Source: Pseudarthrobacter chlorophenolicus A6 (lineage in GTDB: Bacteria; Actinomycetota; Actinomycetes; Actinomycetales; Micrococcaceae). From it: a stretch of DNA of 64,000 nucleotides. Both the position numbers and the translations under genes were made by a program. Each line of letters begins with the position of its first letter. Position 1 is the stretch's first letter. The stretch lies in contig NC_011886.1 of NCBI RefSeq assembly GCF_000022025.1, positions 62,001 to 126,000 on the forward strand. The letters are read 5' to 3'. Shown one piece after another: positions 17,927-25,623 of this stretch. The notes below the pieces were generated by a model. That model ran no database searches and was not told the DNA's origin. It saw only the letters and a program-made list of their open reading frames with translations.

Positions 17927-18127
17927 ATGAACTTCCCCCTGACCTTTACCGTGTCCGACCGCCAGAGCATGGACAGCCAACTGGACGCCGCAGTCTCCGT
18001 GGCCAGGAAGCATGCGATGGACAGCCGGCACGGCATCCTGGTGACCCGCCACGGCGTGAACAAGTTCACCGTGGCCCTCAGCGACACCGTCCCCTTCGGC
18101 CTCACGCAGGAACTCCAGGCCTGGTAG
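17927..18127 (+). CDS. Hypothetical protein, 66 aa
   Basis: Starts MNFPLTFTVSDRQSMDSQLD and ends in GLTQELQAW. The ATG has TAAGG upstream at usable spacing. It looks like a small soluble alpha/beta protein with a GILVTRHGVNKFTVALSD core. I recognise no family. Downstream are a palindromic repeat and a strong terminator hairpin, which supports a real transcription unit. Confidence 0.65.
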   Translation: MNFPLTFTVSDRQSMDSQLDAAVSVARKHAMDSRHGILVTRHGVNKFTVALSDTVPFGLTQELQAW

Positions 18128-18157
18128 GACTCCGCTCCACGCCGCCCGGCCGCCCGT

Positions 18158-18214
18158 CAGAAGCTTGTTCGCCAAACCCCGTCTTCAGGGGCCGGATGTG
18201 CGAACCAGCTTCTG
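18158..18214. repeat. Palindromic repeat, family A, copy 1
   Basis: A 57-bp element whose ends form an imperfect inverted repeat (CAGAAGCTTGTTCGC / GCGAACCAGCTTCTG, 14 of 15 pairing). A second copy lies 203 bp downstream with the same 15-bp ends and a partly different centre. It could fold into a long hairpin. Confidence 0.85.
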
Positions 18215-18237
18215 ATCCGCGGGTAAGAGCAACAAAA

Positions 18238-18276
18238 GCGCCTGCCGCCCTTTCTCGAGTAAGGGGCGGCAGGCGC
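18238..18276. terminator. Strong bidirectional terminator
   Basis: A 13-bp perfect stem (GCGCCTGCCGCCC / GGGCGGCAGGCGC) is flanked by AAAA on the left and TCTTT on the right, so it can end transcripts in both directions. It lies between the 66-aa gene and the convergent succinate-semialdehyde dehydrogenase gene. Confidence 0.85.
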
Positions 18277-18295
18277 TCTTTGTGTGTCAGCCCGC

Positions 18296-18342
18296 GTCAC
18301 GCCGGGCACGCTTTTGGGTAACGCCCGACGGCGGTGTCCCGG
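18296..18342. repeat. Partial copy of palindromic repeat family B
   Basis: It begins GTCACGCCGGGCACGCTTTT and continues to GACGGCGG, matching the left half of the full-length elements at 32566-32673 and 46351-46457. The right half (AAAGCGTGCCGTGCGTGAC) is absent. Confidence 0.75.
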
Positions 18343-18360
18343 CACTGTGTGCGCAGTTGT

Positions 18361-18417
18361 CAGAAGCTTGTTCGCTGAACCCCGGCTTCAGGGTTCGGAT
18401 CGGCGAACCAGCTTCTG
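18361..18417. repeat. Palindromic repeat, family A, copy 2
   Basis: Same 57-bp length and identical 15-bp ends as the copy at 18158-18214. The centre includes an inner inverted repeat (TGAACCCC / GGGTTCG), where compensating changes appear to keep the fold. Confidence 0.85.
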
Positions 18418-18462
18418 ATCCGCCGGAGAGTGTGCTCAGGCCAGGTCAGTCCTGTGGCCCCC

Positions 18463-19971
18463 TCACTGGCCGGCGTAGGGGTCTGCGATGCCGATGTATT
18501 GGGTGGTGGTGTATTCGCCGATGCCTTCGGTGCCGCCTTCCCGTCCGAGGCCTGATTGTTTGACGCCGCCGAAGGGTGCTGCGGCGTTGGAGATGACGCC
18601 GGCGGTGAAGCCGACCATGCCGAACTCGATCTGTTCGGCCACGCGGAGGAGCCGGTTGAAGTCGCGGCTGTAGAGATAGGACGCGAGCCCGTACTCACTC
18701 GCGTTGGCCAGCCGGATCGCATCTTCCTCGGTGGTGAAGGTGGTCACGGGGGCGACGGGACCAAAGATTTCCTCGCCCAGGATGGCAGCATCGTTGGGGA
18801 CGTTGGCAAGGACTGTTGGTTGGTAAAAGTATCCGGGCCCGTCTACGGGCGCACCGCCGGTAACCGCTACAGCTCCGGCGTCGACGGCGGCACTCACCAG
18901 GGCGTGCACGTCATCGCGGGCGCCGGAATCGATCAAGGGCCCGACTTTCGTTTCGGGATGGGTGCCGCGTCCGGTGGTGAGGGCTGCCATGGCGGCGGCG
19001 AACTTCTTCGTGAACTCCTGGGCCACGGATTCGTGGACCAGGAACCGGTTGGCGGCGGTGCAGGCTTCGCCCATGTTCCGCATCTTCGCCGCCATGGCTC
19101 CTTCCACGGCGGCGTCGAGGTCGGCGTCGTCGAACACGATGAAGGGGGCGTTCCCACCGAGCTCCATCGAGGTCCGCAGCACGTTCTGCGCGGCGTCGGC
19201 CATGAGGCGCTTACCGACCGGGGTGGAGCCGGTGAAAGAGACCTTCCGGAGGCGGGAGTCTTTCAGCAGCGGCCCCGAAATCCCGGAGGCGCTGGCAGAG
19301 GCGACCACATTCAGCACCCCGGCGGGCAGGCCGGCGTCGAGCATCGTCTGGGCGAAGTACTGTGCCGTGAGCGGGGTGAGCTTCGCAGGCTTCAACACCA
19401 TGGTGCAGCCGGCGGCGACGGCGGGGGCTACTTTACGGGTGGCCATCGCGAGCGGGAAGTTCCAGGGGGTGATGAGCAGGCAGGGGCCGACGGGTTTGTG
19501 CTGGACCAGGATCTTGTTCTTGCCCTCGGGAGCGGTGAGATACCGGCCGTAGTCGCGGACGGTTTCTTCGGAGAACCAGCGGAGGAATTCGGCGCCGTAG
19601 GTGACCTCACCGCGGGCCTCGGCCAAGGGCTTCCCCATTTCCAGGGTCATGAGGAGCGCGAAGTCCTCGGCGCGTTCGGTGACCAGGTCGAAAGCGCGGC
19701 GGAGGATTTCTGCACGGACCCGGGGTGCGGTGCGTGCCCAGGAGGCCTGGGCGGCGTCGGCCGCATCCAAAGCGGTGCGGGCGTCTTCGCTGGTGGCCGA
19801 GGCGAGGGTGGCGAGGACCTCCCCGGTGGCGGGATCGTGCACGTCAAACGTGCCGCCGTCGGACGCGTCCACCCACTTCCCGTTGATCAGCAGGCCGGTG
19901 GGCACCGCGGCAAGGAGGGATGCCTCGCGCTCCGGCGAGACGGCAGGGGAAAGGGCAGGGGCAAGGGACAT
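18463..19971 (-). CDS. gabD: NAD(P)-dependent succinate-semialdehyde dehydrogenase, 502 aa
   Basis: Oxidises succinate semialdehyde to succinate. The aldehyde dehydrogenase fold is complete: ITPWNFPLAMATRKVAPA (cofactor site, near 166), SFTGSTPVGK (near 243), catalytic Glu in MELGGNAPFIVFDDADL (near 268) and catalytic Cys in MGEACTAANR (near 302). The ATG at 19971 has GAGGAG just upstream; a longer in-frame ORF reaching 20274 overlaps the transporter gene and is rejected. It is last in a minus-strand series with a flavin reductase fusion and a BCCT transporter. In that context it would deliver the last intermediate of a ring-cleavage pathway to the TCA cycle. Confidence 0.9.
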   Translation of the reverse strand: MSLAPALSPAVSPEREASLLAAVPTGLLINGKWVDASDGGTFDVHDPATGEVLATLASATSEDARTALDAADAAQASWARTAPRVRAEILRRAFDLVTERAEDFALLMTLEMGKPLAEARGEVTYGAEFLRWFSEETVRDYGRYLTAPEGKNKILVQHKPVGPCLLITPWNFPLAMATRKVAPAVAAGCTMVLKPAKLTPLTAQYFAQTMLDAGLPAGVLNVVASASASGISGPLLKDSRLRKVSFTGSTPVGKRLMADAAQNVLRTSMELGGNAPFIVFDDADLDAAVEGAMAAKMRNMGEACTAANRFLVHESVAQEFTKKFAAAMAALTTGRGTHPETKVGPLIDSGARDDVHALVSAAVDAGAVAVTGGAPVDGPGYFYQPTVLANVPNDAAILGEEIFGPVAPVTTFTTEEDAIRLANASEYGLASYLYSRDFNRLLRVAEQIEFGMVGFTAGVISNAAAPFGGVKQSGLGREGGTEGIGEYTTTQYIGIADPYAGQ

Positions 19972-20006
19972 GGTGCTCCTCAGGGAAGGAAAAGGACGTG
20001 GAGAGG

Positions 20007-20046
20007 TGGTTGGGCCCGCCGGGAGTTTCGGCAAGCCCAACCACCG
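20007..20046. repeat. Hairpin with dispersed repeat family C
   Basis: TGGTTGGGC and GCCCAACCA form a 9-bp stem between the transporter and dehydrogenase genes. The right arm is part of a TTTCGGCAAGCCCAACCACCG unit (20026-20046) that recurs near 49243. With no T run it may act as an RNA processing or stability element rather than a terminator. Confidence 0.6.
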
Positions 20047-20057
20047 CAATTTTGGTG

Positions 20058-21734
20058 TTACTGCGGCGTGAGGATCTTGTTGAGGTCGCTTTGGGTGACC
20101 GAGCGGGTCCGGTCGAACCGGGGGTCGTTCCGGAGTTCCTTGACCAGGCCCACGCCCAGGAGGGCCACGATCACCGTGAACGGCAGGGCCGAGAGCATGG
20201 CCGCCTGCTGGAGGGCGCCCAGGCCGCCCACGATCAGCAGCACCACGGCGCACAGGCCGGTCAGCAGGCCCCACGTGGTCAGCACCGGCTTGGTGGGTTC
20301 GAGTGTTCCGCGGGAGGACATCATGCTCAGCACGAAGGTGTTTGCATCGGCGCCGGAGACGAAGTACATCACCACCAGAATGATGGCCACGATGGACGTC
20401 AGGCCGGACAGCGGAAGTTCAGCGAGTGTGGCGAAGAAGGCCGAGTTGACGTCATCCAGGGCCGCAGCGCCGATCTGGCCGCCGTTTTCCATGTCGAACT
20501 TGATGGCCGTGCCGCCGAAGATGGTGAACCAGACGAAGAAGACGACGCTGGGCACAATCATGACGCCGGCTACAAACTCGCGGATGGTGCGGCCCTTGGA
20601 GATCTTGGCCAGGAAGACGCCCACGAAGGCGCCCCAGCTCAGCCACCAGGCCATCATGAAGTAGGTCCACCACTGCATCCACTGGACATCTTCCGGCGTG
20701 CCCGGGGTGAGCAGGCTGACGGCGAAGAAGCTGCTCAGGTATTCACCGAGTGAGCGGAAGAAGAGGTTGGAGATGAAGTTGGTGGGACCGGTGAACAGCA
20801 CATACAGGCCCAGGCCGACGGACAGCACCATGGTTCCCTGGCTCAGGTACTTGACGCCGCGGTGGACGCCGGAGAGGGCTGAGAGAGTGAAGATGACAGT
20901 GATGACGGCGATGATGAGGATCTGCCCGAACAGGCTGGAGGGAATGCCGAAGACGCGGTTGACGCCCTCACCGATCTGCGAAGCACCGAGACCCAGCGAC
21001 GTGGTGGTCCCGAAGAGGGTGGCGATGATGGCAAAGACGTCGATCATCTTGCCGAACCAGCCGTCCACCATCTTGCCGAAAATCGGGCGCAGCATCGGTG
21101 ACACCAGCCCGGGGTTGTTGCGGCAGTGGGTGGAGTACGCGATGGCCAGGCCGAAGACCCCGAAGACGGCCCAGGCGTGCGGGCCCCAGTCGAAGTAGGA
21201 GAACTGCATGGCGCGGACTGCTGCTTCCATGGTTCCGGCCTGGGCCAGGCCGTGCGGCGGGGACGCGAAGTGCGAGATTGGTTCCGCGACGCCGTAGCTG
21301 ATGAGCCCGATGCCCATGACCGCCGAAAGGATCATCGCCAGCCAGGCCCAGGTGCTGAATTCCGGCTTGCTGTCCTGGGCGCCGAGGCGGATGCGGCCGA
21401 ACCGGCTGATGGCGATGTAAATGAGCAGGCCGATGCAGCCGAGGGTCACCACCAGGTAGCTCCATCCGACGCTCTGCGCCACCCAGTCCATTGCCGCGGT
21501 CATGACCGTACTGAGGCTGCTGGGGGACAGGGAGGCCCAGGCCGTGAAGGCTCCGATGAGCCCCACCGAGGTCCAGAAAACGGACCCGGGCCTGCCCCGG
21601 AGCCGGTCCGCCTTGGCCAGCGCGCTTTCGATGTGCGGGCCCCCGCTGTTGGGGGAGTTAAGGATGGTAGGGCTTGCGCCCGTGCCTGAGCTTGAAGTGT
21701 CCATCAGGTCCTCGGCATTGTGTGTGTGGGTCAT
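20058..21734 (-). CDS. BCCT-family betaine/carnitine/choline transporter, 558 aa
   Basis: Secondary transporter of trimethylammonium or other betaine-type solutes. Twelve transmembrane segments and the family tryptophan motifs are present (for example QWMQWWTYFMMAWWLSWGAFVG and VLFTGPTNFI). The ATG at 21734 has GGAG 7 nt upstream and is preferred to the ATG at 21752. It lies between the SnoaL-flavin reductase fusion and succinate-semialdehyde dehydrogenase on one strand. This suggests that the cluster's substrate is a quaternary ammonium or pyridinium betaine. The family is often osmoregulatory, but the catabolic context favours nutrient uptake. Confidence 0.92.
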   Translation of the reverse strand: MTHTHNAEDLMDTSSSGTGASPTILNSPNSGGPHIESALAKADRLRGRPGSVFWTSVGLIGAFTAWASLSPSSLSTVMTAAMDWVAQSVGWSYLVVTLGCIGLLIYIAISRFGRIRLGAQDSKPEFSTWAWLAMILSAVMGIGLISYGVAEPISHFASPPHGLAQAGTMEAAVRAMQFSYFDWGPHAWAVFGVFGLAIAYSTHCRNNPGLVSPMLRPIFGKMVDGWFGKMIDVFAIIATLFGTTTSLGLGASQIGEGVNRVFGIPSSLFGQILIIAVITVIFTLSALSGVHRGVKYLSQGTMVLSVGLGLYVLFTGPTNFISNLFFRSLGEYLSSFFAVSLLTPGTPEDVQWMQWWTYFMMAWWLSWGAFVGVFLAKISKGRTIREFVAGVMIVPSVVFFVWFTIFGGTAIKFDMENGGQIGAAALDDVNSAFFATLAELPLSGLTSIVAIILVVMYFVSGADANTFVLSMMSSRGTLEPTKPVLTTWGLLTGLCAVVLLIVGGLGALQQAAMLSALPFTVIVALLGVGLVKELRNDPRFDRTRSVTQSDLNKILTPQ

Positions 21735-21850
21735 GGGGTACTCCAGATGCAACGCTGCATGGGGTTGAAGTTGATGGTTCCCGGACGGGGCTCCCGGGTG
21801 CCCGGTCCGCCGGCTGTAGGGCGGACCGGGACGCTGATGGCACCTGAGGG

Positions 21851-22801
21851 TCAGAGTTCCTCGAGCTGCGCACCGTCAAAGAAGTGGCCGGCCTTGTAGA
21901 TCATGGGATCCACATCGGCCACCTCGGCGTGCCGGACCCGGCCGACGAAGATGGTGTGGGTTTTGGCCTGGAAGCGTTCCTTGATCTCCGCTTCGAGTGA
22001 CGCGGCGGACCCGTCGATGAGCGGCACGCCGTTGGGTCCGGTATGCCATTCCAGGTCAGCGAACTTGTCCGGAGTTTTGGAGGCGAAGGTCTGGACGGTT
22101 CCCAGCTGGTTGTTGCTGAGGATGTTGATCCCGAAGTGGGATGACTGGAACAGGGCGGGGTAGGTGGAGGACGTCTTCTGGACGCAGACCAGGACCAGGG
22201 GCGGGTCCAGGGAAATCGAGGCATAGGAATTGGCTGCCAGTCCCCGGGGGGTGCCTTCTTCGTCAACGGTGGTCACCACGGTGACGCCGGTGATGAACTG
22301 CCGGTTGAATCCCTTCATGATGTCCAGCGGCAGGTTGCCGGACAGGTTGTCGACGACGACCTCCGGGGTTTCGTCCTCGAAGGCGGAGCTGAGGGACGGG
22401 ATGCCCACGTGGGCCAGGAGTTCGACGGCGTCCCAGGTCACCTGTTCGTGGGCGATACGCCCGTCACGGAGGGTGAGGGCGTTCGACCCGCGGGTCTCCA
22501 CGACGCGTCCTGTGGGCGGGACGCCGCGGAGCGGTTGGGTGAAGGTTCCGGTGGACTTCCAGAAGATGGCCATGTCGTCGCCGCTGGCGATGACCTTCTC
22601 GATGCGGGTGGTCAGGTCCGGGAAGGCGGACCGGACATCGAGGATTTCCTGCTGCAGTTCCTTCAGTCCGGACACCTTCCCGGTGCCGGTGCTTTCGCGC
22701 TGGTAGTCGGGGGTGACGATGGCGTCGAATGCGGTGACGTCGCCCTCGTCCCACGCTGCTGTCCAGGCGGCCGTTACAGAGTCGTTGATTGTCTGTTGCA
22801 T
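21851..22801 (-). CDS. SnoaL-like domain fused to a flavin reductase domain, 316 aa
   Basis: Two-domain protein. Residues about 1-130 form a SnoaL/ester-cyclase-like alpha+beta barrel (VTPDYQRESTGTGKVSGL, DDMAIFWKSTGTFTQP). Residues about 155-316 form an FMN-binding split barrel of the flavin reductase type (FITGVTVVTTVDEEGTPRG, SISLDPPLVLVCV, HFGINILS). The reductase part would supply reduced FMN to a monooxygenase, most plausibly the luciferase-like enzyme at 27370. Reductases of this family are usually about 160-190 aa, so the N-terminal SnoaL domain is unusual. The ATG has no Shine-Dalgarno and sits 6 nt after a good -10 box, suggesting a leaderless mRNA. Confidence 0.85.
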   Translation of the reverse strand: MQQTINDSVTAAWTAAWDEGDVTAFDAIVTPDYQRESTGTGKVSGLKELQQEILDVRSAFPDLTTRIEKVIASGDDMAIFWKSTGTFTQPLRGVPPTGRVVETRGSNALTLRDGRIAHEQVTWDAVELLAHVGIPSLSSAFEDETPEVVVDNLSGNLPLDIMKGFNRQFITGVTVVTTVDEEGTPRGLAANSYASISLDPPLVLVCVQKTSSTYPALFQSSHFGINILSNNQLGTVQTFASKTPDKFADLEWHTGPNGVPLIDGSAASLEAEIKERFQAKTHTIFVGRVRHAEVADVDPMIYKAGHFFDGAQLEEL

Positions 22802-22807
22802 GCCACA

Positions 22808-22836
22808 ACGGTAGGACGGAGTGTGATCTGCGTCAA
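22808..22836 (-). promoter_or_regulatory. Promoter of the fusion gene, leaderless
   Basis: TTGACG (22831-22836 on the minus strand), 17 nt, TACCGT (22808-22813), then 6 nt to the ATG. Transcription would start at or next to the start codon. Confidence 0.65.
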
Positions 22837-22882
22837 TAGGGAGGTGAAAAGTCAGCTAGAAACAGGGAAATAGATCGAGCCC

Positions 22883-22912
22883 TTGACGGCGTTCTTGTAT
22901 GCAACGTAGGTT
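22883..22912 (+). promoter_or_regulatory. gntR promoter with internal operator, leaderless
   Basis: TTGACG (22883-22888), 18 nt, TAGGTT (22907-22912), then 6 nt to the gntR ATG, which has no Shine-Dalgarno. TTGTATGCAA (22895-22904), a near palindrome of GntR/FCD type, lies inside the spacer, so the regulator probably represses itself here. Confidence 0.6.
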
Positions 22913-22918
22913 TGACGC

Positions 22919-23614
22919 ATGCAAGAAGTCATCCAGTTGCGGAAAGCCGCACAGACGTCCGTCAGCCAGGTCAGCCTTCTGGACAAGCTGCGGAAGTTGG
23001 TCCTCAGCGGTGAGTATCCGCCCGGGGCTCCGCTGCCTGAACTCTTCCTGGCCGAGGAGTTCGACGTGAGCCGCACTCCGGTACGCGAAGCACTGAAGCA
23101 GCTGGAAAACGAGGGCCTGGTGGAGATCCGGCCCAAGGTGGGGACCTTCGTCCGGATCCCCACGCGGCGCGAAATCGTCGAACTCTTCCAGCTGAAGGAG
23201 AGCCTCGAGGGACTGGCCGCCAGTCTCCTCGCCCGGCGCGGCCCGGTTCCGGAGATGGACATCCTCAAGCGCAACATCGAGGAGTCCGAGCGGGCGGAAC
23301 GGAACTCGGACAGCGCTAAGTACGCGGAGCTTGTCCACGAGTTCCACTGGACCATCGTCCGGGGCTCGGACAACTCCAAGCTCGTGGAGCACTACGGGCG
23401 CCTCATGAACCAGCTTGCCTACCACCGGATCGTGCTCAAGACCGTTGAGCGTCCCGCCCGCATGCGTGCCTCCATCCGTGAGCACCAGTCGGTGATCGAC
23501 GCCCTCCTGGAAAAGGATCCTGTGGGCGCCGAACTCGCCATGCGCGGCCACGTCAATGCGTCCAGCCTCGCCGCCGCCCGCGGCACGGACGCCGGCGCGC
23601 CAACAGATGCTTAG
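22919..23614 (+). CDS. GntR-family (FCD) transcriptional regulator, 231 aa
   Basis: Winged helix at about residues 15-78 (LRKLVLSGEYPPGAPLPELF, then FDVSRTPVREALKQLENEGL) and an FCD all-helical sensor domain (about 90-215) of the type that binds carboxylic acid effectors. It is divergent from the flavin reductase fusion gene and leads the downstream catabolic genes with an 18-nt gap, so it may control both directions. An operator-like TTGTATGCAA lies in its own promoter. Confidence 0.9.
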   Translation: MQEVIQLRKAAQTSVSQVSLLDKLRKLVLSGEYPPGAPLPELFLAEEFDVSRTPVREALKQLENEGLVEIRPKVGTFVRIPTRREIVELFQLKESLEGLAASLLARRGPVPEMDILKRNIEESERAERNSDSAKYAELVHEFHWTIVRGSDNSKLVEHYGRLMNQLAYHRIVLKTVERPARMRASIREHQSVIDALLEKDPVGAELAMRGHVNASSLAAARGTDAGAPTDA

Positions 23615-23632
23615 TGACCCGAGAGGAACCCC

Positions 23633-23677
23633 ATGACCGCCATTAGCTCCCCCAAAGAAGGGTTGAACTGTGCCTGA
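23633..23677 (+). CDS. Possible 14-aa leader ORF
   Basis: ATG behind GAGAGGA encodes MTAISSPKEGLNCA and stops at a TGA that overlaps the next gene's GTG start (23670) by 8 nt. The overlap would couple translation into the first DUF1185 gene. The ORF is too short to judge by codon use. Confidence 0.35.
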   Translation: MTAISSPKEGLNCA

Positions 23678-24335
23678 AACCGCTTTGTCCCCCGTCGCTG
23701 AGGGAACCAGCCCAGCAACAACCGTCGAGGACCTTGCCAGGGACCTCGGCGTCCGCAAGGTCACCGTGCTCACCGAGGAGATCCTGCGGGACGGCTCCGG
23801 CGCTCTGGCCACCAGCGTGACCAGGGCGGCTGCCGCCGCCATCGTCCGCAACCCGTGGGCCGGATCCGCCGTCTCCACCGACCTCGCGCCCGAAACTGAA
23901 CGCCTCGCTCCGGTGCTCGCCAAAATCCTCACGGACCGGCTCACGGAAGCCCTGGGAGGCGCCGGCGAGATCGAGGCGTTCGGCAAGTCCGCCGTCGTAG
24001 GCCTCAAGGGCGAGGTGGAACACGCCGCAGCGCTAATCCACACCCCGTTCTTCGGCAACCTGGTCCGCGAATTCCTCGAAGGCACCTCAATCCTGTCTTT
24101 CTCGGACGACCGCGCCGAACCGGGCACCACCATTGCCGTGCCCATGTGGCACAAGGAAGCCGCTTCCACCCGCAGCCACTACCAAACCCTGACGCTGAGC
24201 CTGAGCGATGCGCCTCACCCCAACGAAATAGTCGTGGTGGCCGCGGCTTCCACCGGCTCGCGTCCGCATCCCCGCATCGGTGACCGCACCACCGACCGCC
24301 CCGTTACCGCCGAAATCCTGGAGGGAATCCTGTAA
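23670..24335 (+). CDS. DUF1185 (AA_synth, PF06684) family protein 1, 221 aa
   Basis: Member of the so-called amino acid synthesis family, structurally a variant of the Bacillus chorismate-mutase fold; its enzymatic role is not established. The conserved segments RKVTVLTEEILRDG, NPWAGSAVS, GKSAVVGLKGEVEHAAALIH and SHYQTLTLSLSDAPHPNEIV are present. The GTG start has AGAAGGG upstream. Compared with its neighbour it carries about 25 extra N-terminal residues. The next paralogue begins at ATG overlapping its stop (TAATG), so the two probably form a heteromer. Confidence 0.88.
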   Translation: MPETALSPVAEGTSPATTVEDLARDLGVRKVTVLTEEILRDGSGALATSVTRAAAAAIVRNPWAGSAVSTDLAPETERLAPVLAKILTDRLTEALGGAGEIEAFGKSAVVGLKGEVEHAAALIHTPFFGNLVREFLEGTSILSFSDDRAEPGTTIAVPMWHKEAASTRSHYQTLTLSLSDAPHPNEIVVVAAASTGSRPHPRIGDRTTDRPVTAEILEGIL

Positions 24336-24886
24336 TGAACATCCGCAAAATCGTCACCCTGTCCGAAGAAATCCTCACCGAGGGCGGCCGTCCCGTGACC
24401 CCCGGCGCCCGGGTGGCCATCGCCGTCGCCGTCGTGGAAAACCCGTGGGCCGGGCAGGGTTTTGTCGAGGACCTCACCGCCGGCATCGATGCCACCGCCT
24501 CGGACCTCGGCGCCCTCCTCACCCCCAAGGTCATCGAAGCCCTCGGCGCGCCCGTGGAGGCCTACGGGAAGGCGGCCATCGTCGGCATCGAAGGCGAGGT
24601 GGAACACGGCTCGGCACTGATCCACACCCTCAAGTTCGGCGACCACTACCGCAAGGCCGCTTCCGCCACCACGCTGCTGCCCGCCGTCGAGAAGCGCGCC
24701 CCCGCCGGCACCGTCTTCGACATCCCGATGAAGCACATCACTGACGCCACCATCCGTTCGCACCACCAGAGCGTCGAGGTCAGGGTGGCCGACGCGCCCC
24801 ACCCCGGGGAGATCCTCATTGCGCTGGCGGCCTCCGCTCAGGGCCGGCCGCAGGAGCGCCTGGCGCCGCTGTCCACGGAGCAGTGA
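24335..24886 (+). CDS. DUF1185 (AA_synth, PF06684) family protein 2, 183 aa
   Basis: Paralogue of the preceding gene with the same order of conserved segments: RKIVTLSEEILTEGG, ENPWAGQGFV, GKAAIVGIEGEVEHGSALIH, SHHQSVEVRVADAPHPGEIL. The two stay clearly different in the middle, where this copy has KFGDHYRKAASATTLLPAVEK, so a division of labour is likely. The start overlaps the upstream stop by one base and the end overlaps the hydrolase GTG. The fold is related to that of YjgF-like proteins, so a hydrolase or deaminase role is conceivable but unproven. Confidence 0.88.
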   Translation: MNIRKIVTLSEEILTEGGRPVTPGARVAIAVAVVENPWAGQGFVEDLTAGIDATASDLGALLTPKVIEALGAPVEAYGKAAIVGIEGEVEHGSALIHTLKFGDHYRKAASATTLLPAVEKRAPAGTVFDIPMKHITDATIRSHHQSVEVRVADAPHPGEILIALAASAQGRPQERLAPLSTEQ

Positions 24887-25623
24887 GCCACGTGCCCGGG
24901 ACGCCCGTTGCCCTCCTGCACGGGGTGGGCCTCGACGCCGGCATGTGGGAGCCGGTCCGGGACGCCCTTAAGCGCAACTCCGTGGCCATCGACCTGCCCG
25001 GTCACGGGCGGCGGCCGGCGCTCACGGCACCCACCTCGCTGGCTGAACTCGCAGCGGACGTGCTGGAGCGCCTCCCCGAGAAGAGCCACCTCGTGGGGTT
25101 CTCACTCGGGGCACTGATTGCGCAGTACATCGCCAGGTTCCACCCGGACCGGGTGGAAACGCTGACCTGCGTGAACTCGGTGTGCCGGCGCACGGAGGAT
25201 GAGTCCACGGCGGTCCTCACCAGGCTCGCGGCGGCGGAATCGGACTTCCCGGCAACCGTTGAGGCCAGCATCGACCGCTGGTACACCGGAACGTCCGTTC
25301 CCCAAAGCGTGGTGGAGACGACGCGCCGCACCCTGGCGGGGAACGACGTCGGCTCCTTCGTTCACGCCTACCGCGTCTTCGCCACCGGGGACGCGGTCAT
25401 CGGACCGGAGCTCGGCAACATCCACGTCCCTACCCTCGCCGTCACCGGGGAACTGGACCCCGGATCAACACCGGACATGACACTCCGCCTTGCGGAAGCA
25501 ATCCCCGGCGCCAGGAGCCTCGTGGTACCCGGTGCACGGCACATGCTGCCGGTCCAGGACGCTGACGTCCTGGCCGGGGCCATCAACGACTTCATCCAAG
25601 AATCCGAAGGAGAACGGGCATGA
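24883..25623 (+). CDS. Alpha/beta hydrolase, 246 aa
   Basis: Single-domain hydrolase: ALLHGVGLDAGMW (oxyanion hole, about 10-22), nucleophile elbow GFSLGA with Ser near residue 69, acid in TGELDPGSTPDMTL (about 190) and catalytic His in GARHMLP (about 221). Its size resembles RutD, 3-oxoadipate enol-lactonase and 2-(acetamidomethylene)succinate hydrolase. The GTG start overlaps the previous stop as GTGA. In the ring-cleavage model it would split an N-formyl or enamide intermediate, releasing the amine and succinate semialdehyde. That assignment is inference. Confidence 0.87.
   Translation: MSHVPGTPVALLHGVGLDAGMWEPVRDALKRNSVAIDLPGHGRRPALTAPTSLAELAADVLERLPEKSHLVGFSLGALIAQYIARFHPDRVETLTCVNSVCRRTEDESTAVLTRLAAAESDFPATVEASIDRWYTGTSVPQSVVETTRRTLAGNDVGSFVHAYRVFATGDAVIGPELGNIHVPTLAVTGELDPGSTPDMTLRLAEAIPGARSLVVPGARHMLPVQDADVLAGAINDFIQESEGERA

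Noticed and set aside
18158..18417. Two regular repeats considered as a possible CRISPR array
   Set aside because: Only two copies, 200 bp apart, each an internal palindrome, with no cas genes and no regular spacers.
19972..20274. In-frame N-terminal extension of succinate-semialdehyde dehydrogenase
   Set aside because: It would overlap the BCCT gene, is Arg/Pro-rich without homology to the family, and the ATG at 19971 has an excellent ribosome binding site.
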